Numbered from the stretch's first letter, positions 26,472 through 35,522 are shown. The stretch is 64,000 nt of DNA from Halobacillus_A sp043497005 (GCF_043497005.1 NZ_JBIEKE010000002.1:806001-870000); one strand, 5' to 3'. Translations and numbers: made by a program. Notes: generated by a model not told the origin, from the letters alone.

Positions 26472-27134
26472 CTATTCTGCTTCCTCATAGTTAACATCGA
26501 GTTCAGCGGCATCATAAAATTCTTTCTTCATCTCATTATAGTCCGTAGTATATTGATTAAAAACTTCATTTGCTTCTATCACTTTATTGTAGCTGTCATT
26601 AATTTCATCTACTTTAGACTGCAGGTCTTCTTTCGTTAAATCTTCTTCCTGCATCATTTCATAAAGTTCACCATCCAGACTGAGAGCCGCTTGATAAGCT
26701 TCATAAAGCTCTTGATAAGCCTCATAACGATTATCCATTGTATCAATCAATTCATTTGCTTTATCTTGTGCCTCTTGAGACTCAAGTTCCTCTGATAAAG
26801 ATTTAACTTCATCAAACTCTTCTTTTGCTTCATCAATACTTTCTTTTTCTGTATCAATTCTTTCTTTTCTTTCCTCTACTATAGAGCCAGCTTCTGCAGA
26901 TAATTCCTGAATACGCTCCATATCTTCAGAATCCATTTCAATAATCTGGTTGTAAATTTCTTCTTCTTCTTGTTCTAATTCTTGCAACGGCTCTTGCTGT
27001 TCTCTAAAATCCTCCTCTAAACTGACTGCCTCTTCCATGTGCTCATACATCTGTTCTTCTGGTGACTGACTTGAACAAGCGACCATTAAAAAAGTCGCTG
27101 CCGCAAGCAGCGCCATAACTTTTAAGTAACGCAC
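26472..27134 (-). CDS. ykyA: YkyA family cell-wall-binding lipoprotein
   Basis: The 220-residue protein has a lipoprotein signal with lipobox MVAC (cysteine near 20). The rest is almost entirely Glu/Asp/Gln-rich alpha helix, strongly predicted as coiled coil (about 25-215). Family and position upstream of pdhA match YkyA. GTG 27134 is chosen because AGGGGG lies 6 nt before it; an ATG five codons upstream has only a weak site. Confidence 0.85.
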   Translation of the reverse strand: MRYLKVMALLAAATFLMVACSSQSPEEQMYEHMEEAVSLEEDFREQQEPLQELEQEEEEIYNQIIEMDSEDMERIQELSAEAGSIVEERKERIDTEKESIDEAKEEFDEVKSLSEELESQEAQDKANELIDTMDNRYEAYQELYEAYQAALSLDGELYEMMQEEDLTKEDLQSKVDEINDSYNKVIEANEVFNQYTTDYNEMKKEFYDAAELDVNYEEAE

Positions 27135-27316
27135 TTTCCTCCCCCTCATGCCTATAAATTCTTATGTATTTTCTAAATCATACCATCAATATTATAATAA
27201 AAAGGAACAAATTGAAAGGAATGGAAGTATTATTTGAATAATATTTATCGAAGTCAAAATTACTTTTTTTCTGTGTTAAAATAATTTGGAATGGGTTTAT
27301 AGAAAGGATGTCGCAA

Positions 27317-27871
27317 ATGATTACGATGGAAGATATCGTTCGTGAAGGTCACCCTTCCTTACGAAAAGTTACGGAAGATGTAGAATTACCTGCTTCCGAA
27401 GAAAATAAAACCATATTAGAAGATATGCTTCAGTACTTAAAAAATAGTCAAGATGAGCAGGTATGTGAAAGATATGGTTTAAGACCTGGGGTTGGGCTCG
27501 CCGCACCTCAGATTAATGTAAATAAACGTATGCTCGCTGTACATTTTTATGATTTAAAAGATAAATTATACAGCTACGGTTTATTCAACCCAAGAATCGT
27601 GAGCCATTCTGTTGAGAAATCTTATTTATCAACTGGTGAAGGGTGCCTTTCAGTGGATCGTGAAGTACCAGGGTACGTCCCCAGGTATCGAAGAATTACA
27701 GTAAAAGGGACTGACCTTACAGGTAATGAAGTTAAATTAAGACTGAAAGATTTCGCAGCGATTGTTTTTCAACACGAAATTGATCATTTAAATGGTGTAA
27801 TGTTTTATGATCATATTGATGCTGAAAATCCATTTAAAGAACCTGAAGGAGCAGTCGCCGTTGATCGATAA
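27317..27871 (+). CDS. def: Peptide deformylase
   Basis: The metalloenzyme removes the N-formyl group from new proteins. The 184-residue protein has all three motifs: GVGLAAPQ, EGCLSV with the metal cysteine, and QHEIDHLNG with both metal histidines and the catalytic Glu. It is of the long, type 2 form typical of Gram-positives, like B. subtilis YkrB (defB). ATG 27317 gives the family N terminus MITMEDIVREGHP and lies 9 nt after AGAAAGG; an ATG three codons earlier abuts that site. Confidence 0.96.
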   Translation: MITMEDIVREGHPSLRKVTEDVELPASEENKTILEDMLQYLKNSQDEQVCERYGLRPGVGLAAPQINVNKRMLAVHFYDLKDKLYSYGLFNPRIVSHSVEKSYLSTGEGCLSVDREVPGYVPRYRRITVKGTDLTGNEVKLRLKDFAAIVFQHEIDHLNGVMFYDHIDAENPFKEPEGAVAVDR

Positions 27872-27904
27872 TTTTTTAGTACTGTTTTTTCTATAAAAGC
27901 ACGG

Positions 27905-28080
27905 GACAAAACTAAATAAAACATAAAATAATCCGAATGATTTTGTAGAAATCATTCGGATTATTTTAAAGAGAATTCACATCATCACTCCGTCAAAATG
28001 CTTCGCTAATGATCTGCGTTTATACGAATGTTCGTTTTTTGACATCACTGTTTTACTTAATTCCCAGCCTCTTTCCCACA
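27905..28080 (+). repeat. Intergenic repeat family C, copy C1
   Basis: Starts with ACAAAACTAAATAAAACATA, then a perfect hairpin AATCCGAATGATTT/AAATCATTCGGATT (27930-27943 and 27949-27962) and ends with GCTAATGATCTGCGTTTATAC near 28004-28024. Similar sequence occurs at 54165-54412 and 55455-55605. The hairpin with its ATTTT tail may also terminate def. Confidence 0.8.
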
Positions 28081-28126
28081 GATTCTAATGCAGGTTTGAT
28101 GGTTTTTTATCCATCCGCCCAGCTCT

Positions 28127-28900
28127 TTAAAGAAGTTTTAATTCATATAATGCTTTTACGAGTCCGCCCTCTGCCACATCAGTTGTTACATAATCACTCA
28201 CTTGCTTTGTAGCATCTACAGCATTCCCCATTGCCACACCTGTTCCAACGTCCCGGATCATTTCTATATCATTTAACCCATCTCCAAAGGCATAAGTATC
28301 TTCTAACTTAACGCCTGCAGCTTTAATCATTTGATTAATGCCTTGCGCTTTTGAGCCGCCTGATGGCAGGACATCACAAGAATATGGGTGCCAGCGGATA
28401 TAATCAAACTGTTGATGAAAGTCTCGATAATGATCAATTTCATTACCTTCACAAAAAAGGAGCGACTGGTAGAGCTCTTTTTTCTTATAAAACTCTACAT
28501 CTACAGGTGGGTATTGAAAGTGCAAGGAATTTAGACTCGTTTCAATTTCAGGATTGTTTGACTGCGAAGCCCTCATCCCTTCATGATTCATAAATACCAT
28601 CGGGTGCCCCTTTGATTCTGCATCATAGTAAAGCTCTTCTAAATGCGAATGAGGAAGCGGGTTCTTATAGATCGTTTTCCCTTCAAAAACAACAAATTGA
28701 CCATTAAAACTAACATAGGAATCGATTCCAAGGGTTTCTCTAATGTGTTCATACATAAAAGGAGCACGACCGGTCGCGATCGCACAGTATACTCCACTAT
28801 TTTGCAATGCTTTGACTGCCTGGATCGTCTCGACAGGCAGCTCTTTATCGTGGTTTAGCAAAGTTCCGTCAATATCAAAAAAAGCAATCTTCTTCGTCAT
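28127..28900 (-). CDS. ykrA: HAD-superfamily Cof-type phosphatase YkrA
   Basis: The 257-residue protein shows the HAD motifs FDIDGTLL with both catalytic aspartates, ATGR (motif II threonine), a lysine in motif III (GGSKAQGINQMI), and AFGDGLNDIEM. The large C2-type cap places it in the Cof/YkrA group acting on small sugar or nucleotide phosphates; substrate unknown. ATG 28900 follows GGAGGG; length equals B. subtilis YkrA (257). It converges with def. Confidence 0.93.
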   Translation of the reverse strand: MTKKIAFFDIDGTLLNHDKELPVETIQAVKALQNSGVYCAIATGRAPFMYEHIRETLGIDSYVSFNGQFVVFEGKTIYKNPLPHSHLEELYYDAESKGHPMVFMNHEGMRASQSNNPEIETSLNSLHFQYPPVDVEFYKKKELYQSLLFCEGNEIDHYRDFHQQFDYIRWHPYSCDVLPSGGSKAQGINQMIKAAGVKLEDTYAFGDGLNDIEMIRDVGTGVAMGNAVDATKQVSDYVTTDVAEGGLVKALYELKLL

Positions 28901-29115
28901 TTTTAACCCTCCAAGATTTACAGAAACATTAATTATATGCTGGATATACTTTAGCATGAGTGGATATATTTGAGAAGTTTTACGAAAGATATAACAAATT
29001 GATCAAGTCAAAATGTTTCTTTCTAAGACAATCCGTATTATACTATAGATAACAGGGATTGGGCGGTTTAACGTTTTTAGTGTCTTTCTTCATCGGTGAA
29101 AGGAGATGGATGCAC

Positions 29116-29187
29116 ATGATGAAGCGTCTAAGAAGAAAGCTTCGAAAACGTTGGAAAAAGATCATGGAACGTAAGAGCTATGCTTAA
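29116..29187 (+). CDS. Very basic 23-residue micro-ORF upstream of rpoY
   Basis: The frame starts with two Met codons after AAAGGAGATGGATGCAC, a near-ideal ribosome site, and encodes MMKRLRRKLRKRWKK and eight further residues ending SYA. Eleven of 23 residues are Lys or Arg. It lies 125 nt upstream of rpoY on the same strand. I know no family. It could be a leader peptide of rpoY-rnjA, a small nucleic-acid or ribosome-binding peptide, or an untranslated coincidence; the ribosome site argues for translation. Confidence 0.45.
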   Translation: MMKRLRRKLRKRWKKIMERKSYA

Positions 29188-29312
29188 ATTACGTGTCATA
29201 TAGCGGAATATGACGATTTCACCTTAAATTTTATGACTATGACAAAAGAATCGTGCTATCATTACACTTAGAACAAATGTGGAATTTATATCTAGTAAGG
29301 AGAGATAATGGA

Positions 29313-29522
29313 ATGGTATACAAAGTTTTGTATCAGGAACTTTCTAAAGAAGTTCCTGTTCGCGAACGTACTCAGGCTATGTACGTGGAAGCGAATTCAG
29401 AAAGAGAAGTACGTGAAAAATTATTTGAAAAGAAGTTAAATATTGAATATATCCAAGTGTTAAATGAGGAACACTTGGAATACGAAAAGCAAAATGAAGA
29501 TTTCCAATTGGAGAATGTGTAA
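29313..29522 (+). CDS. rpoY: RNA polymerase epsilon subunit RpoY
   Basis: The 69-residue protein matches RpoY (formerly YkzG), a small non-essential RNA polymerase subunit in Firmicutes. It begins MVYKVLYQE and contains VPVRERTQAMYVEA and the terminal HLEYEK segment. ATG 29313 follows AAGGAGAGATAATGGA. It ends 3 nt before rnjA, and this rpoY-rnjA pairing is conserved. Confidence 0.93.
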   Translation: MVYKVLYQELSKEVPVRERTQAMYVEANSEREVREKLFEKKLNIEYIQVLNEEHLEYEKQNEDFQLENV

Positions 29523-29525
29523 CCA

Positions 29526-31193
29526 ATGAAGTTTGTGAAAAATGATCAAACCGCTGTGTTCGCGCTTGGCGGACTTGGCGAGATCGGTAAAAACACTTAC
29601 GCAGTACAATTCCAAGACGAAATCATCCTCATTGACGCTGGAATAAAATTTCCGGAAGACGAGTTATTAGGAATCGACTATGTAATCCCTGATTACACGT
29701 ACCTCATTCAAAACGAAGATAAAATTAAAGGGTTATTCATCACGCACGGTCACGAAGACCACATCGGCGGTATTCCTTACCTGCTGCGTGAAATTAACAT
29801 CCCTATATATGCAGGTAAACTAGCTGCAGGTTTACTTCGAAATAAACTGGACGAGCACGGTCTGCTGAGAAGTACAACCATGCACACAATTCAGGAAGAC
29901 GATGTTATTAAATTCCGCAAAACATCGGTTTCTTTCTTCCGTACGACGCATAGTATCCCTGATTCTTATGGAATCGTAGTTAAAACGCCTCCAGGTAATA
30001 TTGTTCATACTGGAGACTTCAAATTCGATTTCACCCCTGTTGGAGAACCAGCTAACCTTGCGCGTATGGCTGAGCTTGGTAAGGAAGGCGTACTTGCACT
30101 ATTGTCTGATAGCACGAATAGTGAAGTTCCTGGATTTACGAAATCTGAAAAAGTAGTAAGCCAAAGTATTGAAGATATCTTTACTCGAGTAGACGGCAGA
30201 TTAATATTTGCGACATTTGCCTCAAATATTTATCGTTTACAGCAGGTCATCGAATCAGCAGTGAAGTATAATCGTAAAGTTGCTGTATTCGGCAGGAGCA
30301 TGGAAAACTCTGTTCGGATCGGTCAAGAACTTGGATATATTCAAGCTCCAAAAGAAACATTTATCGAGTCTAATCAAATTAATCGATACCCAGCTCATGA
30401 AGTTACAATTTTGTGTACGGGTTCTCAAGGTGAACCGATGGCTGCGTTATCACGAATTGCTAACGGTACTCACCGTCAAATTCAAATACAGCCGAAAGAC
30501 ACTGTCGTGTTTTCCTCTTCCCCAATCCCTGGTAACACGATAAGTGTCAGCCGTACGATTAATAAGCTTTATCGTGCAGGAGCTGATGTCATTCATGGAC
30601 CATTAAATGATATCCATACATCTGGTCACGGCAGTCAAGAAGAAATGAAACTTATGCTTCGTCTCATTCAGCCAAAGTATTTTATGCCGATTCACGGTGA
30701 ATACCGTATGCTTAAAGAGCATGTGAATCTCAGTGAAGATTGTGGTTTAGATCCTGAGAATTGCTTTGTCATGGACAATGGAGATGTACTTGCCTTAGGT
30801 AAGGACGAAGCTATGATTGCCGGCAAAATACCGTCTGGTTCTGTTTATGTTGATGGAAGCGGGATTGGCGATATCGGTAATATTGTACTAAGAGACCGCC
30901 GTATTCTTTCAGAAGAAGGATTAGTTATCGTTGTAGTCAGTATCAATATGAAGGAATTTAAGATTGCTTCAGGTCCTGACATTATTTCTAGAGGATTCGT
31001 TTATATGAGAGAGTCTGAAGATCTAATTAAAGAAGCGCAGAAGCTTGTAAGTACACATGTCGATAAAGTGATGCAGCGTAAAACGACGCAATGGTCAGAA
31101 ATTAAAAACGAAATTACGGACACGATCGCTCCATTCTTATTTGAGAAAACGAAGCGTCGCCCAATGATCCTTCCTATTATTATGGAAGTATAA
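29526..31193 (+). CDS. rnjA: Ribonuclease J1
   Basis: RNase J1 has both 5'-3' exonuclease and endonuclease activity and processes mRNA and 16S rRNA. The 555-residue protein has the metallo-beta-lactamase motif HGHEDHIGG, the beta-CASP domain and C-terminal dimerisation part; HTGDFKFDF and IHTSGHGSQEE (metal histidines) are visible. It follows rpoY by 3 nt. In B. subtilis the SR1P peptide brings GapA to this enzyme, and an SR1P homologue lies in this window. Confidence 0.97.
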   Translation: MKFVKNDQTAVFALGGLGEIGKNTYAVQFQDEIILIDAGIKFPEDELLGIDYVIPDYTYLIQNEDKIKGLFITHGHEDHIGGIPYLLREINIPIYAGKLAAGLLRNKLDEHGLLRSTTMHTIQEDDVIKFRKTSVSFFRTTHSIPDSYGIVVKTPPGNIVHTGDFKFDFTPVGEPANLARMAELGKEGVLALLSDSTNSEVPGFTKSEKVVSQSIEDIFTRVDGRLIFATFASNIYRLQQVIESAVKYNRKVAVFGRSMENSVRIGQELGYIQAPKETFIESNQINRYPAHEVTILCTGSQGEPMAALSRIANGTHRQIQIQPKDTVVFSSSPIPGNTISVSRTINKLYRAGADVIHGPLNDIHTSGHGSQEEMKLMLRLIQPKYFMPIHGEYRMLKEHVNLSEDCGLDPENCFVMDNGDVLALGKDEAMIAGKIPSGSVYVDGSGIGDIGNIVLRDRRILSEEGLVIVVVSINMKEFKIASGPDIISRGFVYMRESEDLIKEAQKLVSTHVDKVMQRKTTQWSEIKNEITDTIAPFLFEKTKRRPMILPIIMEV

Positions 31194-31197
31194 AAAA

Positions 31198-31231
31198 ACA
31201 ACCTCGCCTGAATGGTGAGGTTGTTTTTTTC
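31198..31231 (+). terminator. rnjA terminator
   Basis: ACAACCTC (31198-31205) and GAGGTTGT (31217-31224) form a stem running into TTTTTTT. A second, weaker AGCTTG/CAAGCT hairpin with a T-run follows at 31232-31270. Confidence 0.9.
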
Positions 31232-31268
31232 AGCTTGTGGAAAACTCCGGTTTTCTGCAAGCTTTTTT

Positions 31269-31500
31269 TTACTGCCAGGAACGAAGGCCCATTGGAATTT
31301 CATTCAGACAGAAATTACCTAGCTCACCTTTGCTTGATGCAGCACAATCTTTTTTCATGTTCTGGCGGGTATCTGTGAACAGCTCCCGTTCCTTCACTTT
31401 CTCTTTTCCTGATGGTTTTAATTTGCACTGATCGAGGAGAGAACATTCCGTACACCGGGCGGTATCTGATTTGTACGGTCGATACCCATCACAATTCATA
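31269..31500 (-). pseudogene. IS1182-type transposase C-terminal remnant
   Basis: The minus strand encodes about 78 residues, from NCDGYRPYKSDTARCTECSL through DQCKLKPSGKEKV to the stop. The YKS followed by CxxC(x)LxxQC spacing is like the cysteine-rich C-terminal part of IS1182-family transposases. No catalytic core, start codon with ribosome site, or inverted ends are present, so it is a dead fragment. The match is by eye; another transposase family is possible. Confidence 0.5.
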
Positions 31501-31731
31501 AAAAATGATAACAAATGAGCGCAATGAAAAAATGAAAGAAATCAGCCTATCGAGACTTTTTTCGACAGCCTGCAAAAAAGAGTTAGAAACATAAGCATAG
31601 CAAGGGTTGAGTACTATTCGCAGACCTTTAGCGTATTCCTCTGGGAACGGCACGTAATGAAGATCCACCTGGTCAAGTGAATTTGTTGACCAGGTTAGCT
31701 GAGGCCGTGCCCACAGAAAGATCCTGTTTTT
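31501..31731. repeat. Repeat debris downstream of pyruvate oxidase (D1)
   Basis: Contains CGAGACTTTTTTCGACAGCCTG (31545 region, split by mismatches) and GACCAGGTTAGCTGAGGCCG near 31692-31711. The latter resembles AACCAAGTTAGCTGAAGCCG at 37493-37512. No gene is visible. Confidence 0.5.
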
Positions 31732-33453
31732 TTATTGAAGTCGTTTAACCGCCGTTTTCATATCAGGCAAGTCTAAGTCTCCGGATTCAAAGAAGTTTTT
31801 TATAATATACTTCGAGAAATTGGCCGCAGACTGGTAATCAATGTGACCTGGCAGAGGCGCTTGATCTTCTATGACTACGTCAATAATAGCTGGCTTATTT
31901 GATAGGAAGGCCTGCTTCATTTTAGTTGACAATTCTTCATGCGTTTCAATTCGGTATCCTTCTCCTCCGCATGCCTCAGCGAATTTTGCAAAGTCCACGT
32001 CGCCCATATCCGTTTTGTAATTAAGATGTCCCATTTGCTCTTGCTCATATTTAATCATAGCAATTTTACTGTTATTTAAAACAACCATCTTAATAGGTAA
32101 TTCATATTGGACGGCTGTTGCAAAATCCTGCATGACCATAGAAAATCCACCATCACCGCTGATTCCAATTACCTGACGGTCAGGATGAGCCAATTGTGCA
32201 GCAATCGCTCCCGGCAGTCCACTGCCCATTGTAGCTAGCCATCCTGAAATAAGAAAACGTTGATCAACAAAAGGCAGAAAGCGCGATACCCATACCGTAA
32301 CATTTCCCACATCAGCAGAAACGACAGCTTGCGGCTTCATGACTTCCTCTAAATGATACATGACCTGGGGCGCGTGTAATGGATCTTCTGATGACCGCTT
32401 ATCTTCTTGAAGAGCGACACTCCACTTCTTCATTTTGCTTTGATATTTTTCCAAAAAGGCAGCATTGTTATTCTCTTCTACATAATACGCTAACGATTCC
32501 AATGTCTCTTTAGCATCTCCAGCAAGGCCCAGTGTAATGGGGTAATATTTGCCGAGGTGATCTGGTTTATTATCAATTTGAATCGCAGTAACATGATCAG
32601 GCAAGAATTCGCGGTACGGAAATTGCGTGCCGACTAAAAGAAGTAAATCACATTCTTTCATGGCATGATACGCTGGTTTCGTCCCTAACTGCCCATGTTG
32701 GCCTAAACAATAGGGATGATGATCAGGAAGAACTCCCTTACCTAACAAACTTAAAATAATCGGTGATTTAATTTTTTCGGCAAATGATATTAATTCAGTT
32801 CTAGCATTCGCAGCTCCCTGCCCTGCTAAAATGAGAGGTTTTTCTGCCTTCTCTATTAGCGATTTAGCCTCTTCCAGATGCTTGTCCTGAGGACTTATTT
32901 CTGGTCGGTAATAACTTGAAGAAGTCAACTTTACATCATAGGAATGCTTCTTCCCAAATAAATCATCAGGTACGACGAGTACAGAAACCCCTTTATGAGT
33001 AAAAGCTTCCCTGATCGCTTGATTCATTAGATCAGGAAGCTGCTTCTCTGTCTGCACACGTTTGTTAAAAACAGCTACATCATCAAACATTTTTTCTAAA
33101 TTAATTTCTTGAAAGGCCCCTGTCCCTACTTCTTCACTATTTACTTGCCCTACAATTGCTAAAACTGGCGCTTTGTCGGATTTTGCATCATATAATCCAT
33201 TTAATAAATGAATACCTCCAGGTCCTGCTATCGACAAGCAGACTCCTAATTCACCCGTTAATTTAGCATGGGCTGCCGCAGCTAATGAAGCGGTCTCTTC
33301 GTGTCTAACTTGAATAAAATCAATGTCTTCTTTTCTCTTTCTCAAATCTTCAATAAGTTCATTTATAGAATCGCCGGGTAATCCATAAACGTGAGGAACA
33401 CCCCAATTTATTAATAGATCGATTAAAATTTGTCCTGTTCTTTGTTCTGCCAA
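31732..33453 (-). CDS. Pyruvate oxidase, YdaP type (ThDP-dependent)
   Basis: The 573-residue protein is a ThDP/FAD enzyme of the pyruvate oxidase (PoxB-like) group that turns pyruvate into acetate or acetyl phosphate; B. subtilis YdaP has nearly the same length. Visible are the N-terminal catalytic Glu in QVRHEETASLAAAAHAK, the FAD-domain region, and the ThDP motif SGDGGFSMVMQDF...NN. Acetolactate synthase is a relative, but the absence of ilv neighbours favours an oxidase. The start is TTG after AAGGAAGGATCTCTC. Confidence 0.85.
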   Translation of the reverse strand: MAEQRTGQILIDLLINWGVPHVYGLPGDSINELIEDLRKRKEDIDFIQVRHEETASLAAAAHAKLTGELGVCLSIAGPGGIHLLNGLYDAKSDKAPVLAIVGQVNSEEVGTGAFQEINLEKMFDDVAVFNKRVQTEKQLPDLMNQAIREAFTHKGVSVLVVPDDLFGKKHSYDVKLTSSSYYRPEISPQDKHLEEAKSLIEKAEKPLILAGQGAANARTELISFAEKIKSPIILSLLGKGVLPDHHPYCLGQHGQLGTKPAYHAMKECDLLLLVGTQFPYREFLPDHVTAIQIDNKPDHLGKYYPITLGLAGDAKETLESLAYYVEENNNAAFLEKYQSKMKKWSVALQEDKRSSEDPLHAPQVMYHLEEVMKPQAVVSADVGNVTVWVSRFLPFVDQRFLISGWLATMGSGLPGAIAAQLAHPDRQVIGISGDGGFSMVMQDFATAVQYELPIKMVVLNNSKIAMIKYEQEQMGHLNYKTDMGDVDFAKFAEACGGEGYRIETHEELSTKMKQAFLSNKPAIIDVVIEDQAPLPGHIDYQSAANFSKYIIKNFFESGDLDLPDMKTAVKRLQ

Positions 33454-33548
33454 GAGAGATCCTTCCTTTCGCTGAAAAGACTTTATCTCTTTATTTTCCC
33501 TTACCCGTTAAAATTAAACCCTTCGGAAAGAAACCATATTTTTACACA

Positions 33549-33573
33549 TAAAAAAGAACCTCTATAAGGTTCT
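33549..33573 (-). terminator. ktrC terminator
   Basis: AGAACCT and AGGTTCT (33555-33561 and 33567-33573) pair and on the minus strand run into TTTTTTA. Confidence 0.75.
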
Positions 33574-33742
33574 CTAAATGTTGAAAAAGGAATGTAGCAA
33601 ACGGCGACACTCCTATGGTAGAAATGAATAAGGGGTACCCCGGAAAGTTGATTTCACTTTTCCAAATACAAGAAATGTCTGCCCAGTCGAGATAAAAAAA
33701 ACTATGGTTACTCTACAAGCTGAGAAGCTCTATAAAGTTGTT
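33574..33742. repeat. Decayed repeat after ktrC
   Basis: No gene. Ends with CTCTACAAGCTGAG (33711-33724), identical to 13541-13554. The interior (AACGGCGACACTCCTATGG) resembles family A/B repeats weakly. Confidence 0.5.
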
Positions 33743-34408
33743 TTAATCTTCCACAACTAAATTTTTCTCAAAACGGCTTATGTCATTATCAGCACCAATT
33801 ACGATTAAAATATCGCTCTCGTGAATCTCTTCAGTAGCCATTGGGGATACAATAACTTCTTTCTTTCTCTTTATCGCTACAACATTACAACCATACTCCG
33901 CACGGATATCAAGATCAACTAAGGTTTTGCCGCTCATTTTACTGCCTGCTTTTACCTCAACTACACTATGATCATCAGAAAGTTCGATGTAATCTAATAT
34001 ATTATTGGAAATAATATTATGTGCAATCCGTTTCCCCATATCTCTTTCCGGGTGAACGACGTGATCTGCTCCGATTTTACTTAAGATTTTTTCATGGTAA
34101 TCATTTTGGGCTTTCACTGTTATCGTTTTTATTCCTAATTCTTTCAACATCAGTGTTGTTAACATACTCGCCTGAATATTATCGCCAATAGCTACAATAA
34201 CGTGATCAATATTACGTATGCCTAACTCTTTTAACACATTTTCATCGGTGGAGTCAGCAATAACAGCATGGGCAGCTATGTCCCTATATTCATTTACTTT
34301 ATCTTCATCTAAATCAAGAGCTAAAACTTCCATTCCTTCTCGGCTTAATTCACGGCAAATACTACCGCCGAAACGGCCGAGCCCTATTACAGCAAATTCT
34401 TTTTTCAT
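33743..34408 (-). CDS. ktrC: Potassium uptake regulatory subunit KtrC
   Basis: The cytoplasmic gating ring subunit of a Ktr potassium channel. The 221-residue protein (same length as B. subtilis KtrC) has an RCK_N Rossmann domain starting FAVIGLGRFGGS, which binds ATP/ADP, and an RCK_C domain (about 140-221), the reported c-di-AMP site in relatives. The membrane partner KtrD is not in the window. ATG 34408 follows GGAGG. Position near rnjA matches ykqB of B. subtilis. Confidence 0.92.
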   Translation of the reverse strand: MKKEFAVIGLGRFGGSICRELSREGMEVLALDLDEDKVNEYRDIAAHAVIADSTDENVLKELGIRNIDHVIVAIGDNIQASMLTTLMLKELGIKTITVKAQNDYHEKILSKIGADHVVHPERDMGKRIAHNIISNNILDYIELSDDHSVVEVKAGSKMSGKTLVDLDIRAEYGCNVVAIKRKKEVIVSPMATEEIHESDILIVIGADNDISRFEKNLVVED

Positions 34409-34480
34409 TCGTCTAGCCTCCAAAATTCAATTATCATCTACCGTTATTCTATCATAATTTTCAGGTGTGAAAAATTTCCC

Positions 34481-34507
34481 ATAAAATAAAGGAGGCCTGA
34501 CGCCTCC
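34481..34507 (-). terminator. cydAB terminator
   Basis: GGAGGC and GCCTCC (34502-34507 and 34491-34496 on the minus strand) pair and are followed by TTTATTTTAT, directly past the cydB stop. Confidence 0.8.
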
Positions 34508-34508
34508 T

Positions 34509-35522
34509 CTACTTATTCCCTCTTACGTAGTCTGCATCGAAAAGAAATAAACGCATAAGCAGATATAGAGATGGGACCAGCAAGCATAGGCCTGCTATAA
34601 AGACAATGACGAGCGTAATTCCCATCGTTTCATGAGTGGCTCCACTTGTAATTGTAATATACGGCTGAAGAATATACGGCAGGTGTGAGGCACCATAGCC
34701 GAAAAAGGCAAAAAAGAACTGAAACATGACAGCTATAAAAGCCCAGCCATAAAATCTTCCATTGTATACGAGGAGTACTGCTGTCATGAAGAAAGCTACT
34801 GAGATTCCAAACATCCACCATAAGTCAATCGCTTTTTGATAATGCTCAGGGTTATGCTGACTTAATGCGATAAACGTCGTTAAACTGGCAATGATAGTTG
34901 GAGAGCTCCAGAAAAGAGCATATTTTCTAACAAGCTCTAAAGCCGGCCGGTCGTTAGCCCTCGAAGCATAATAAGTTAAAAACATAGCGCTAATGTAAAG
35001 GACCGAAACAATTGCCAGGAAAACTACGCTCCAGGAATAAGGACTAGACAACAACTCTCCATACAGAAGCCGTACACCATTTGTTGTTTCCTCGATGAAC
35101 CCGCCTTCGGAAAGTGTTAGAGCCGTAGAAAGTGAAGCGGGAATAAGCAGTCCGGTAGCACCATATAAAAACATATACAAATGGTTGTCTTTGGAGCCAT
35201 AGTTTTCAAATGCATAGAAAGAACCGCGAATGGCCAGCAGGATGATTGCTATACTGCCTGGAATGAGTAAAGCTTGACCGTAATAGAAGGCGGTATCTGG
35301 AAAGAAACCAACAATTCCGACGAAGAAAAACACAAAGAATACGTTGGTAACTTCCCACACTGGCGATAGATACCTGGCAATCAGCTTGTTCATAATATGA
35401 TCCTTTTTAGTTAACTTCGCATAGTAAGCAAAGAATCCTGCTCCGAAATCTACGGAAGCTACGATTAAATACCCGTATAAGAAGATCCAGAGCACCGTAA
35501 TTCCTATATACTCATACCCCAT
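34509..35522 (-). CDS. cydB: Cytochrome bd oxidase subunit II
   Basis: Smaller structural subunit of the high-affinity quinol oxidase. The 337-residue protein has eight to nine predicted membrane helices and the family N terminus with a GYL(x)VASVDFGAGFF segment. It overlaps the cydA stop by one nucleotide and has a strong AGGAGGAGGAATA site inside cydA. No cydC/cydD follows; the ABC pair further upstream is of a different family. Confidence 0.93.
   Translation of the reverse strand: MGYEYIGITVLWIFLYGYLIVASVDFGAGFFAYYAKLTKKDHIMNKLIARYLSPVWEVTNVFFVFFFVGIVGFFPDTAFYYGQALLIPGSIAIILLAIRGSFYAFENYGSKDNHLYMFLYGATGLLIPASLSTALTLSEGGFIEETTNGVRLLYGELLSSPYSWSVVFLAIVSVLYISAMFLTYYASRANDRPALELVRKYALFWSSPTIIASLTTFIALSQHNPEHYQKAIDLWWMFGISVAFFMTAVLLVYNGRFYGWAFIAVMFQFFFAFFGYGASHLPYILQPYITITSGATHETMGITLVIVFIAGLCLLVPSLYLLMRLFLFDADYVRGNK

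Noticed and set aside
31501..31731. CRISPR-like repeats
   Set aside because: Repeats here are few, unequal and inverted, with no regular spacing; no cas genes are present in the window.
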